Part shown: in pieces, positions 28,828 to 36,555 of the stretch
Layout: each line of letters opens with the position of its first letter
How positions within the stretch are numbered: the first letter of the stretch is position 1
Assembly: GCA_024233935.1 (NCBI GenBank)
Contig: JACKOY010000012.1
Coordinates: 1-55,000 of the forward strand
DNA from: Spirochaetales bacterium
GTDB lineage: Bacteria; Spirochaetota; Leptospiria; Leptospirales; Leptonemataceae
Direction: 5' to 3'
Length of the DNA: 55,000 nt
The notes under the pieces: model-generated
Told to the model about the DNA's origin: nothing
Seen by the model: only the letters and a program-made list of their open reading frames with translations
Databases searched by the model: none
Made by a program: the position numbers and the translations under genes

Positions 28828-28828
28828 T

Positions 28829-29143
28829 ATGTCGCGCCTCCTGATTGGCCTTGTGCTTTTTGCTTCGCTCTGTCTCTCGTGCTTCGCAGCCGTCGGCAAC
28901 GTACCCAGCGGCATAGTTATCACCGGTGACTACGTCGGTATGAGCGGGGACTTTGAAAGCGGCAACTATCGATCCAGTGAAGCCTGCGTGACCAGCTGGC
29001 TGGGTTGGTTTGCCGCCGGAGACGCCTCAATCAATGCGGCCTGCCAGCGCGGCAATATCACGAAGGTGATGAGCGTGTCGCACCGTGTGGCCGGGTATAT
29101 TGGAATCGCCCAGGTGTACTGCGTTGTCGTGAGGGGCTACTGA
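28829..29143 (+). CDS. TRL-like lipoprotein 2
   Basis: 104 residues. Lipobox SLCLSC at the end of the signal peptide. The TRL core is more diverged here: SSEACVTSWLGWFAAGDASINAAC, then NITKVMSV and VYCVVVRGY. The core cysteines are kept and one extra Cys follows the GDASI segment. Translation is probably coupled, as the start lies one base after the preceding stop and the ribosome site GAGGGGGG lies within the end of the upstream gene. Confidence 0.85.
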   Translation: MSRLLIGLVLFASLCLSCFAAVGNVPSGIVITGDYVGMSGDFESGNYRSSEACVTSWLGWFAAGDASINAACQRGNITKVMSVSHRVAGYIGIAQVYCVVVRGY

Positions 29144-29144
29144 G

Positions 29145-29693
29145 ATGAGAACATCTATCTGTTTCTTCCTGACGGCCGGCACACTCCTGTTGTCCTGCTT
29201 TAACCTGGGCCCGCCGATGGGCAGCGGGCCGTCAGGGGCTTTGTTCTCTTACTATCACTATGGTCTCAGTGGTAGCCCGGAAGCCAGCCAGGGCACTCTG
29301 AAAAAGGGCACGAGTTGTGTGCACAATATCTTCGGTCTGTACGCTTTTGGCAAGGGCAGCATAGAAGACGCTACGCGCGCATCCGGTATCAATACGATCC
29401 ACACGGTCAACCGGCGTAATCTCAGTATTCCGTTTTTCATCTACTCCCAGAGTTGCGTGGTCGTGACGGGTGTCGAAGGTGGGGCTCCGGAGCCGCCGCG
29501 ACCTACGCCGGGGCCCGGACAGCAACAACAGCAGATCACCGGATTTAACGACACCGTGGTGCTGCGAAACGGCCAGGTTCTGAACAACGTAAAAGTGGCC
29601 GTGACGCCGGATTCGGTGATTGTCACGACGCGCGACGGGCGAACTCTGGTGTATCCGAAATCCGACGTGCGGTCCGTGCGCCGGGGACAATGA
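29145..29693 (+). CDS. TRL-like lipoprotein 3 with extra C-terminal domain
   Basis: 182 residues. Lipobox LLLSC (Cys18), TRL core about 50-108 (KGTSCVHNIFGLYAFGKGSIE, SCVVVTG), then a Pro/Gln linker (PEPPRPTPGPGQQQQQ, about 115-130) and a C-terminal beta-rich domain (136-181: VVLRNGQVLNNVKV, VIVTTRDGRTLVYPKSDV). That terminal domain resembles the LKNGxxxxGxV-type modules seen at the ends of many Leptospira envelope proteins. The coupling to a TRL core is unusual. Last gene of the operon, one base after the preceding stop. Confidence 0.85.
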   Translation: MRTSICFFLTAGTLLLSCFNLGPPMGSGPSGALFSYYHYGLSGSPEASQGTLKKGTSCVHNIFGLYAFGKGSIEDATRASGINTIHTVNRRNLSIPFFIYSQSCVVVTGVEGGAPEPPRPTPGPGQQQQQITGFNDTVVLRNGQVLNNVKVAVTPDSVIVTTRDGRTLVYPKSDVRSVRRGQ

Positions 29694-29735
29694 TTGACCG
29701 AGACGGGGCGGCTTCTGCAATGACCATGGTTGCAC

Positions 29736-29765
29736 GCCGGCCGGCGCCTTGAGGCGCCGGACGGC
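29736..29765. terminator. GC-rich hairpin after TRL-like operon
   Basis: Perfect 8-bp stem CCGGCGCC/GGCGCCGG around a TTGA loop, extended by GCCG/CGGC with one mismatch. It lies 43 nt after the last TRL-like stop. There is no T-run, so factor-independent termination is uncertain. Confidence 0.45.
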
Positions 29766-29785
29766 GCGTCCCGCACGACCTGTAG

Positions 29786-30643
29786 ATGAGCGGCCAGTTT
29801 CGGGAGATCAAGATTCGGGTAAAGACCGGCGACGGTGTGCACTATCTGGGCTCTTTGGTGCTGGAGCCGAACGCCACCACGGTAAAGCGGCGGGAGGCGA
29901 TCGCCGGTGCTTCTTCCGACATCACAAAACGGCCGTTGCGGGAGCCCTTCGCCAGTTTCTTAAAATGGAAGCAAGGGCTGCAGCTGGATAACGCCTTCGA
30001 CAAATCCAAAACATCGGACTTTCTGCGTTATCTGGAACGCCTGAGCATGCGCAGCGATTTTCTAAAAGATCTGCTGTCCGCAATTCAAAAAGGCGACACC
30101 ACCAAACTCGAGTTTGACATGGTACCCGATCTGCGATCGGCCCTCGGTGTGGGGCGCGCGGATTTGGAGTTCGCGCTGCTCGCCGTGAGTGACTTTAAGA
30201 CTCCGGAGCTGTCCGAAACGAAGCCCGCGAAGTTGGGCGCGAGGCCCACAGATGAGTCCGACCTGTCCAATCGAGAGCGAGTGACGTTTGCGCTTTCGGC
30301 CGCCCGGGGCAAACCACTCAGTCGTTTGCGGACCGGTGATGAAATCGTCTGCCGCTTTGTGGAGGCCGGTCGCGCTGGAGACATCGAGGCCACTGTCGAA
30401 TCCATGTCGCGACCACCGGGCATGAAAGAAATCCAGGTTCTGGTTCGGCTGGAGGATGGTCGGCCAGGCTACGTGCTCGAAGAGGAACCCACAGTCATGG
30501 TGAAGCTGGCGCCTGGCTATCAACCCCGGGACGAAAGCGATTCCGAATCTGCTGCGAGCCTCGAAAAGAAGATCATAGCGGTGCTTGTTTCGGTCCTGGT
30601 GATGGTGGGCGTCGGCGTGACCGCCTACGTGTTGTTGTTCTAG
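29786..30643 (+). CDS. Tail-anchored hypothetical protein
   Basis: 285 residues: soluble for about 258 residues, then one C-terminal hydrophobic helix (IIAVLVSVLVMVGVGVTAYVLLF) that ends the protein, so it is tail-anchored with the bulk in the cytoplasm. The region about 165-245 (LRTGDEIVCRFVEAGRAGDIEATVESM ... GRPGYVLEEEP) looks like a small beta-barrel, PilZ-like in shape, but PilZ signature residues are not clear. No signal peptide. Downstream, 200 nt up to the end of polB show no gene. Confidence 0.65.
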   Translation: MSGQFREIKIRVKTGDGVHYLGSLVLEPNATTVKRREAIAGASSDITKRPLREPFASFLKWKQGLQLDNAFDKSKTSDFLRYLERLSMRSDFLKDLLSAIQKGDTTKLEFDMVPDLRSALGVGRADLEFALLAVSDFKTPELSETKPAKLGARPTDESDLSNRERVTFALSAARGKPLSRLRTGDEIVCRFVEAGRAGDIEATVESMSRPPGMKEIQVLVRLEDGRPGYVLEEEPTVMVKLAPGYQPRDESDSESAASLEKKIIAVLVSVLVMVGVGVTAYVLLF

Positions 30644-30843
30644 CCGACTGCCAAAAGGGCCTTCGCTGGTTTTTGTTTGCGGCAAATGGGCGATTGCTCG
30701 CGCGCTCTGAGTTCGTCGTGCAGCGCGGGCGGGTCTGCTTTAACGAGGGCTGGCGGCGTGGATTTTGCGAATGTACCGGACGATAGCGGGGCCGAACGAA
30801 CCCGCATTGGTCCTGATTTCTGATGTCCCGGATTTTAGCGCAT

Positions 30844-33165
30844 TCAGTCGAACAGGCGCGGTTGCGGGTCTCCCAGATTTCGAAAATAGTTTTCGGGCGC
30901 AAAGTATTGCCACAACTCCTCAAACGCTTCCCGCAGCAGGCGTCGGTACAGTGGCCGGTCGTAGCCGATCACCTCCGGTCCGAATTCGGCCAGCTCTTCG
31001 GCGATCACGCGCTTTTCGCTGGCCGGATGTTTGTGATTGCGCACCAGAAATCGCAGTCGTTCGCCGGGCTGCACCTCCATGCCGCGCTCGGCCAGCTGGC
31101 GAAGCCCGCTGTAGGCTGCGTTTCGGACCCGGTACTGGTCGAGTTCTCTGGAGATTTTACGCCGCAAAAGCAACTCTCGCCAGGGTATCCGGGCGCTCTG
31201 GATCTTTTGATCGAACTGTTGGAACAACCCGTGCACGCGGGAATGGAGCGCTTGTAATTCTGCTATCGTGGTGGCGGTGCTCATGAGTTCGAGCAGCGCC
31301 ATCTGCGCCTGATGGATAAACGGTGGCGTGTCTTTGCGCCGGGCCGCGATACCCCGATATTTGATGCTGCCGTCTGTAAAACGACCGGCGTAGCGATTCA
31401 CGACGCCGATTTCGGGGTCCACCCGGGAGCGCGGAAAAATCACCCAATCGTAAATTCCCTCGATCTTCATCTCGATTCCGGTTTCCCGACCAATGCGTTC
31501 GCACAGGTTCAAAAGGTGTTCTTTGTCTATGTGTTTCTCTACGGTTCTTCGAAGAAACAGGCAGTCGGTGATCGCATGACAAACGTGATAACCGGCGGCC
31601 TCGGAAATATCTTTCGCCTGTAAGAGAACCTTGCGGCCAATCGCGGTGACGCTTTCATGGCTTTCGATGCGACCAAACTTCGCATTACGATAACCCAGGT
31701 ACCCAAACGAAGTGACCAGCATCCACTTTAAGCTGTTCTGGCGGGCGTCATAGATTTCGCGTTCGGCGCCGGTGGTTTCCAGTTTGCGTTGTTTGTAGAA
31801 GCGCCGCCGCTCCAGCACGTGACGCAGGGCCTCGGAGACCACACCCCGCCGACGGCGGCATACGTGATAGCCGGTTTCGGGCACCCGGGGTGCGTCGGGA
31901 TCGCTGGCGCAACACTCGCAGTTTACGCACTCGGGCGAAATGTTGTGCTGAACCATGATGCTCGGATACATCTGGCCGAAGTCGATCTGGGCGACCTGCT
32001 CGAATACGTTTGAGTCGCGGGTTTCGGGCAGAAACACCAGGCCGCCTTTGTCGGCGATCAGGAGTTCGTAGGCTGTCTTGGGCGCTTCGATGGCCGATTT
32101 TTGCCAGGGAACCAGGTAACCCATATTGAGGGCCACATCGGTTTCGATGGATGTCAGGGCGGTCCCGGTCGACGAGCGGGCCAGTTTTTGAACCGGGATG
32201 CGACTGAGGCGGGCCAGTTCGACAATGCCTGCCAGGTCGGCCTCCTTGTAGACGAAGGAGTTGGCCGAGTCGATATGCCAGCGCCCGAAGAAAGGATAGG
32301 AAGGGGCCACATAGATCCAGCTACCGTAGGTGTTGTAGCTGGTGCCACGCCGCACGATGTTTCGCAGGGTGCGCGGACTCAGGTCGCGGTCAAAACCCAG
32401 CGGCACATTGTGTTTCTGGGAAAGAGAGAAGACGGCCGGCATAATGGTCTGGTCGCCAAAAGCGCTGAGCACCACGTCGGGATCTTCGATTGCCAGGATG
32501 CGGTTCAGTTCTTTCAGAAAATTCAAAGGGGGAACCGGGCTGAGCTCATAACGCCGATCTTCAACTTCGATTAAGAGCGGATTTCTTTCAGAAAGGCCGA
32601 GGCGATGGCTGCCGCGCAGGGCCATGGACAGGATGCGCAGGCGCGGCAACTCGTAGTCGAAGACCCGCGCTTCGAGGCCGGCTTCGGATTGATGGCGTTC
32701 CGAAAGCAGTTCGATGCGGGTGATGCGGTTGAAGATCCGTTCGTGCTGGCAATAAAACCGAACCCGGGCCAGCGGATAGATGCCCCGGGAGTAGAGATAG
32801 GCGGTCGGGATTTCGATGTCGCTGTGAAAAATATCCAGACGGCCGTAGAGCGCGTAGAGCCGGCGTCGGATTTTATTCAGAACCGAAGGACGGGAAAGTA
32901 CGAGTTCCAGAACTTCCAGGCGGGTGTTGCGATAGAAATGCTTGCGATGCACGAAGCGGGGCGGCCGGTAGAGGGCGTCGAGTTCTTCCAGGCGGGCGAC
33001 CAGTTTTTTGAGAAGGTCGGATGGTCCGTGGGCATAGATGGTCGGATAGTAGACGTCTTTAAAAAGCCGGGCCCGGCCCGTGGAGTCCAGAACCCACAGG
33101 TGCATCTCGTGTTCGAGATTGTAGACATCGAAGAGGTGGCCTTCAAAAACCCGGGCAGACGGCAT
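30844..33165 (-). CDS. Divergent family-B DNA polymerase
   Basis: 773 residues, complete for family B. Exonuclease motif I is D170-Y-E172 and motif III is Y306-xxx-D310, but motif II reads AFGDQTI (235-241) in place of NGxNFD, so its Asp is lost. Motif A is DFGQMYPSI (Asp395). Motif B is around QNSLKWMLVTSFGY (476-489). Motif C reads AITDC (531-535) in place of GDTDS: the essential second Asp (534) is kept, the first is Ile. An unusual Cys group (413, 416, 418, 419, 436) follows motif A. The RGIAARRKDTPP segment and C-terminal thumb are present. I infer a specialised, low-proofreading polymerase. It ends a three-gene leftward unit. Confidence 0.85.
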   Translation of the reverse strand: MPSARVFEGHLFDVYNLEHEMHLWVLDSTGRARLFKDVYYPTIYAHGPSDLLKKLVARLEELDALYRPPRFVHRKHFYRNTRLEVLELVLSRPSVLNKIRRRLYALYGRLDIFHSDIEIPTAYLYSRGIYPLARVRFYCQHERIFNRITRIELLSERHQSEAGLEARVFDYELPRLRILSMALRGSHRLGLSERNPLLIEVEDRRYELSPVPPLNFLKELNRILAIEDPDVVLSAFGDQTIMPAVFSLSQKHNVPLGFDRDLSPRTLRNIVRRGTSYNTYGSWIYVAPSYPFFGRWHIDSANSFVYKEADLAGIVELARLSRIPVQKLARSSTGTALTSIETDVALNMGYLVPWQKSAIEAPKTAYELLIADKGGLVFLPETRDSNVFEQVAQIDFGQMYPSIMVQHNISPECVNCECCASDPDAPRVPETGYHVCRRRRGVVSEALRHVLERRRFYKQRKLETTGAEREIYDARQNSLKWMLVTSFGYLGYRNAKFGRIESHESVTAIGRKVLLQAKDISEAAGYHVCHAITDCLFLRRTVEKHIDKEHLLNLCERIGRETGIEMKIEGIYDWVIFPRSRVDPEIGVVNRYAGRFTDGSIKYRGIAARRKDTPPFIHQAQMALLELMSTATTIAELQALHSRVHGLFQQFDQKIQSARIPWRELLLRRKISRELDQYRVRNAAYSGLRQLAERGMEVQPGERLRFLVRNHKHPASEKRVIAEELAEFGPEVIGYDRPLYRRLLREAFEELWQYFAPENYFRNLGDPQPRLFD

Positions 33166-33197
33166 ATCAGCGTTCGTTGGGGCAGGGACCGGCTGCG

Positions 33198-33479
33198 CTA
33201 TCGTTCGGAGACATGAGCGTCAAGCAGGGTCTGCAGGCGATCTATGCGCGCGCTGAGTTCCTGAATCTGGCGTTGCAATTCAATCAGCATGGCGCAGGCC
33301 ATTGAGTCGAAGGGATTCGGGCTGGAGGCCATGACGCCGGACTGCAGTTGCTGTTTTGCAAAACGCATGAGGCGATCGAAGAGTTCCTGGTCGGGCTTAC
33401 GCAGTCCGTTTCTGAATTGCTTCAGACGTTCTTCGACCAACTGGATCTGCATGGAATAAGGAAGCAGTGTTCGGCCCAT
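33198..33479 (-). CDS. Small coiled-coil protein upstream of polB
   Basis: 93 residues. Two helical stretches are visible (about 10-45 and 65-90); the second, ELQRQIQELSARIDRLQTLL, has a clear heptad pattern. No family is recognised. ATG at 33479 follows a GGGGGG run; ATG at 33452 is an alternative. Its start overlaps the 3' end of the RecA-like gene by 83 nt in another frame, and polB follows after 32 nt, so the three are probably co-transcribed and translationally coupled. It may be an adaptor between the RecA-like protein and the polymerase. Confidence 0.6.
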   Translation of the reverse strand: MGRTLLPYSMQIQLVEERLKQFRNGLRKPDQELFDRLMRFAKQQLQSGVMASSPNPFDSMACAMLIELQRQIQELSARIDRLQTLLDAHVSER

Positions 33480-34179
33480 CTTGTAGGATCCCCCCGCCGG
33501 AATTTGTGTTGTAACGATTGTCGCTTAAAGCAAGGGAGCGTTGCCCCTGTATAGATTCTGCAGCCGAACGCCGGATGCGCAGGGTCGGTTGGACTTCGCC
33601 CCCGGCGGTGGGCCGGTTTTGCAGTTCCCAGTAGAGGGGCGCCAGAGACTGCAGATGTTCAAGGGCCCGGCCGTGGTTGGCGTGTTCGTAGTGATTTGCT
33701 TCTACGATAAACAGCGGAACCCGACGATCGCGCAGAGCAGTGAGCATGCGAAACAGACGCTCCAGCAGGTAGGCGCCTTCCTGCTCGCCGACATCCCGAT
33801 CAAAAAATTGCTTCAGGGGGGCGAGTAGAAAGAAGACGTCTCCCGGGGCGGTCGGCGCCCGGAGCCGGGCCAGTCGACCAATCACGTCGAGCAACTGATA
33901 GGGTGTGAAGGCCCGCTGGATTTTGGTCTGCATGAGGACCAGTTCGGGTTGCAGATTGTTGCGATAGGCCTCGTCGACCAGGGCGAAGGCGTTGAAACGC
34001 AGGGCGCAGTCGATGTTGTGGATGCGAAATCCGCGCAGGAACATGCGGACCTGCCAGCTCAGCGCCAGGCTGAAAACCCCGGACTCGCCCAAAAGCATGC
34101 CGGGCTTTTGCGGCTCCCAGCAATCCAGCGCCCGAAAGAAGGCGCCGGGCAAAAGGGCGTTCTGTTTTCCTCTCCACAC
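33397..34179 (-). CDS. RecA-fold protein with degenerate Walker A
   Basis: 260 residues. The order of elements matches RecA/RadA-type ATPases: a P-loop position (PGMLLGESGVFSLAL), a strand leading to IDCALRFNAF, then KIQRAFTPYQLLDVI, VFFLLAPLKQFF as the Walker B strand, and VPLFIVEANHY as the sensor strand. The Walker A Lys and Thr (GKT) are absent, so ATP hydrolysis is unlikely. ImuA and SulA-like proteins, which partner polymerases, are degenerate RecA relatives of comparable size. GTG at 34179 is used; TTG at codon 10 is possible. First gene of the polB unit. Confidence 0.65.
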   Translation of the reverse strand: MWRGKQNALLPGAFFRALDCWEPQKPGMLLGESGVFSLALSWQVRMFLRGFRIHNIDCALRFNAFALVDEAYRNNLQPELVLMQTKIQRAFTPYQLLDVIGRLARLRAPTAPGDVFFLLAPLKQFFDRDVGEQEGAYLLERLFRMLTALRDRRVPLFIVEANHYEHANHGRALEHLQSLAPLYWELQNRPTAGGEVQPTLRIRRSAAESIQGQRSLALSDNRYNTNSGGGILQDGPNTASLFHADPVGRRTSEAIQKRTA

Positions 34180-34733
34180 AAGTGGACGTTATTTGTATAG
34201 CCATCATCTGTAAAGTAATTTGGTTTGGGGCGGTGGGTTTTATGGTGGATGATCTGTGGATAACTTAGCCGCCGTTATGCGACATAATCTGGCGAGCCTG
34301 GATAGTTCGCGGCTTCTTCTATATATAAGGCGAATATAGGGCGCATCACCATCGGGATTTGCGCGCCGTTTTGATATTACGCTCGTGCCTACTTGTGCGA
34401 CGAGGCATCCTAAAATTTATTATATTCTTGCGCCGCACGAAAAACGGGTCCTTCTCTCTGGTAAGGCGCTGCAAAGTGTGCCCGTGTGGCGTCGCGACGC
34501 TTTTGACTGCAGATGCTGGTCCATTTTGGGAGATTACAAAAAGCATTCTGGCTCAGACTTTGGGCCGTTCCTGAGGGCCGCTTCCAGCGCATAATAGAGG
34601 TTACACACTCGGGCTGCGCCGGCCGCTGCGCGTTGTCAACTGTTGCTAATGGTAACGGAGGCACTGGTACAAGATCAGGGGTCAGGTCAGCGCGGAAAAT
34701 CAAACTGTGGTCAAAGAATCTGCGAGGCTTATT
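34180..34733. other. AT-richer intergenic region, no gene supported
   Basis: 554 nt between the RecA-like gene (leaving leftward) and the 3' end of the restriction gene. No reading frame here has a family resemblance. It contains a perfect DnaA-box 9-mer at 34255-34263 (TTATCCACA on the minus strand), a small palindrome TTATG-CGA-CATAA at about 34275-34287, and AT-rich runs near 34321 and 34411. The composition change marks the left border of the accessory segment. One DnaA box alone is not an origin. Confidence 0.6.
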
Positions 34734-35342
34734 TTATTGCCGCGCGCGGCCGTCTGTGCCCTTCGGAATTCGAGGCACCGACGTGCTTTCGGCATCTTGC
34801 TCCACGACTATGATCTCCAAGACGCCTTCTGCTATTCTTAGAGATTTCCATAGATCGGTGTACGGTTCCAATTCATCAAAGTTTCCGACTCGGTCGGTTA
34901 GGAACCTGTACAGATTTCTTGAGGGGACCACGAGGAGTCCTACTTGTAGCGCTCCCTTCAGAATCCCCAGTGCCATCTTATTCAGCGCCCGGTGACTGGA
35001 GGAAATATTTCCGGTTTCCCATTCGAGAGCGATCGTGATAGTCCCAACACGATTGACTACATCCAGCTTCCCCGGACGCCGGCGAGTTGCCAGGTCCAAA
35101 GGCAGCTCCTTTTCCCAGCCCTTGGCGATCAATCTCTCGATGAAACCATCCTTGATTCTCGCAACACCATTCCCCTCACCTCGCTTCTTTCCACTCTGTG
35201 GGTAGATGGTAAACATTCCGGAACCGGGGGGCCAATCAATCTGCCGTATGTCGTCCAAGATGGAAGCCCGGAGCTCGGCCCAAGTCGCTGACCGCGCATA
35301 CTTCCCCTTACTGATCAGTGTTTCAACGTGAGCTATTTTCAG
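34734..35342 (-). CDS. BamHI/OkrAI-like type II restriction endonuclease
   Basis: 202 residues if started at CTG 35342. The core EWETGNISSSHRALNK and later LTDRVGNFDELEPY and VPRIPKGTDGRA closely follow R.BamHI and its short relative R.OkrAI, which cut GGATCC. Catalytic Asp94, Glu107 and Glu109 are present (BamHI uses Asp94, Glu111 and Glu113). No ATG, GTG or TTG gives a full N-terminus; TTG at 35258 would remove 28 residues that align with BamHI and OkrAI. CTG at 35342 fits OkrAI's first residues and has GAGGA nine bases upstream, overlapping the methyltransferase stop. It follows the methyltransferase by 5 nt. Confidence 0.9.
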   Translation of the reverse strand: MKIAHVETLISKGKYARSATWAELRASILDDIRQIDWPPGSGMFTIYPQSGKKRGEGNGVARIKDGFIERLIAKGWEKELPLDLATRRRPGKLDVVNRVGTITIALEWETGNISSSHRALNKMALGILKGALQVGLLVVPSRNLYRFLTDRVGNFDELEPYTDLWKSLRIAEGVLEIIVVEQDAESTSVPRIPKGTDGRARQ

Positions 35343-35347
35343 ATTTC

Positions 35348-36223
35348 TTAGTCCTCGACATAGTCTCCGTTCTTGTGCGGTTTTACTTCGTCAGACAATA
35401 GTCGCTCGGCGATATCGCTGGCATAATCTATCTCAGTTCCGATCCAGTGTCGATGCTTGTATTCGCACGAAACGTACGTTGTTCCGCTTCCCCCGAAGGG
35501 ATCGAGGACTATATCGCCGGGGATCGTGGACATCTCGATTACGCGGTCCGTGATCTTCGTCGAAAGCGCGTTCGCGGTTCGGTTCTTAGACTTGAACTTG
35601 GCATGCCTGACCGGTGGAATGTCTGTCCAGACATCCTTCAAGTTAACTCCATTTGGGTTCATGGCTTTTCGATGACCGCCATAGTCCTTGATTTCGCCGT
35701 GGCAGTGGCGACAGAGTTCGATTGGCGTCCGTATTTTCCTGAATACGCGGGGCTTGCCCTTTGTAAAATATAGAAGGCTGTAGTGACTGGGATAGAGGCG
35801 CCCTTGAATTGGAAGCAGCAGATTGATCTCAAGAGCTATCCAGTGCCGAAAGTCCAGGCCCATTTCATAGAGAAATGCACCAAACAGGATATTCCATTTC
35901 GGTAGGTTATAAAGGAAAAGCGCACCACCAGGCTTCAGGATGCGAACACATTCACGGAGCCAGTCTTTGCACCATTCTACGTACTGCGGATTTGGTCGAT
36001 TATCGTTCGTGCCCTTTCCGTAAACCTTTCCAATATTGAAGGGCGGGTCAGCAAAAACGGTGTCAATTGACTCTTCCCTAAGGCGTGGAAGTACTTTCAT
36101 GCAATCCGTTGCGAACAGAGCGCCCAGGTGAGTCGAGAAGCTGGGTTTGATTGGCTCCTTGAAAAAGGGTGCGCAATCGAACTGACCTGGCTTCACTAAT
36201 CTAAGTTGCTCAGAGCGTCCCAT
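35348..36223 (-). CDS. Type II DNA methyltransferase partner of the BamHI-like enzyme
   Basis: 291 residues. Class beta order: the catalytic motif DPPFN (59-63) precedes the AdoMet motif DPFGGSGTT (241-249), with the target-recognition region between. A Cys/His pair cluster (ELCRHCHGE) lies in the middle. DPPFN is more usual for N6-adenine enzymes, although N4-cytosine enzymes also use this fold, so the modified base is not settled. Operon position before the restriction gene lets protection precede cutting. No controller (C) protein gene is seen nearby. Start ATG 36223. Confidence 0.93.
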   Translation of the reverse strand: MGRSEQLRLVKPGQFDCAPFFKEPIKPSFSTHLGALFATDCMKVLPRLREESIDTVFADPPFNIGKVYGKGTNDNRPNPQYVEWCKDWLRECVRILKPGGALFLYNLPKWNILFGAFLYEMGLDFRHWIALEINLLLPIQGRLYPSHYSLLYFTKGKPRVFRKIRTPIELCRHCHGEIKDYGGHRKAMNPNGVNLKDVWTDIPPVRHAKFKSKNRTANALSTKITDRVIEMSTIPGDIVLDPFGGSGTTYVSCEYKHRHWIGTEIDYASDIAERLLSDEVKPHKNGDYVED

Positions 36224-36239
36224 ATTATGTCATTTCAGG

Positions 36240-36272
36240 GTGCGGCGAACGAAAGTCAAGCAAACGCCGCAC
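36240..36272. repeat. Inverted repeat, 8-bp stem
   Basis: GTGCGGCG (36240-36247) and CGCCGCAC (36265-36272) pair perfectly around a 17-nt loop. It lies 17 bp upstream of the methyltransferase ATG and would fall in its leader or promoter. Confidence 0.75.
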
Positions 36273-36295
36273 GTATGTTTAGTATTGGAAAGGCA

Positions 36296-36336
36296 TTCGA
36301 GGAGTGACCTTCGGCCCCGGCCGTTTGCTCCTCGAA
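36296..36336. repeat. Nested inverted repeat, 9-bp outer and 5-bp inner stem
   Basis: TTCGAGGAG (36296-36304) pairs with CTCCTCGAA (36328-36336). Inside the loop, CGGCC (36312-36316) pairs with GGCCG (36319-36323). No T-run on either side. Confidence 0.75.
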
Positions 36337-36555
36337 CCCGCTGTCCGCCACAGAGCGCAAGGGGATCCTTGTCGCAGCCGAGTCCGCGTTTTTTAAACTC
36401 GGGAACCTGTATGGGCAGATCGCGCCGATTTTTAACGAGTACGGTTTTACACCGCCTTCCGCCTCTCAATTACGGTGTGGACGCACATATACGACGAGCT
36501 ACGCAAACCGCTAAGATGATTGCGCCAACATTGCAGTATACTCAGGAACCTATCG

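Larger units (their letters stand above)
36224..36555. other. Intergenic region with large hairpins between divergent genes
   Basis: 332 nt between the methyltransferase start (leftward) and the 36556 gene (rightward). No gene is supported. It holds two strong inverted repeats (36240-36272 and 36296-36336) listed separately, a TTTAGTATT motif at 36278-36286 that recurs at two stop codons downstream, and a GGATCC site at 36363. Confidence 0.7.

Noticed and set aside
33191..33206. 16-mer GCGCTATCGTTCGGAG shared with the reverse strand at 43178-43193
   Set aside because: About one 16-base match is expected by chance among both strands of a 55-kb window, and the two sites share nothing else.
34255..34263. 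Perfect DnaA box, possible replication origin
   Set aside because: Only one 9-mer is present, and one copy is expected by chance in roughly this much sequence. No dnaA, dnaN or box cluster is nearby.
34410..34703. Small minus-strand frame in the AT-richer gap, possible restriction controller
   Set aside because: It has no helix-turn-helix pattern and no ribosome site, and its sequence is Pro/Arg-rich like non-coding DNA.
36236..36272. Integron attC-like element (AAC-N-GTCAAGC-N-CGCCGC resemblance)
   Set aside because: The core-site consensus GTTRRRY/RYYYAAC is not met, and the stem pairs the wrong segments for attC. No integron integrase is in the window.
36298..36345. tRNA-like GGGTTCGAGGAGC segment on the minus strand
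   Set aside because: The T-arm does not fit GTTCRANNC, and no acceptor, D or anticodon arm can be folded around it.
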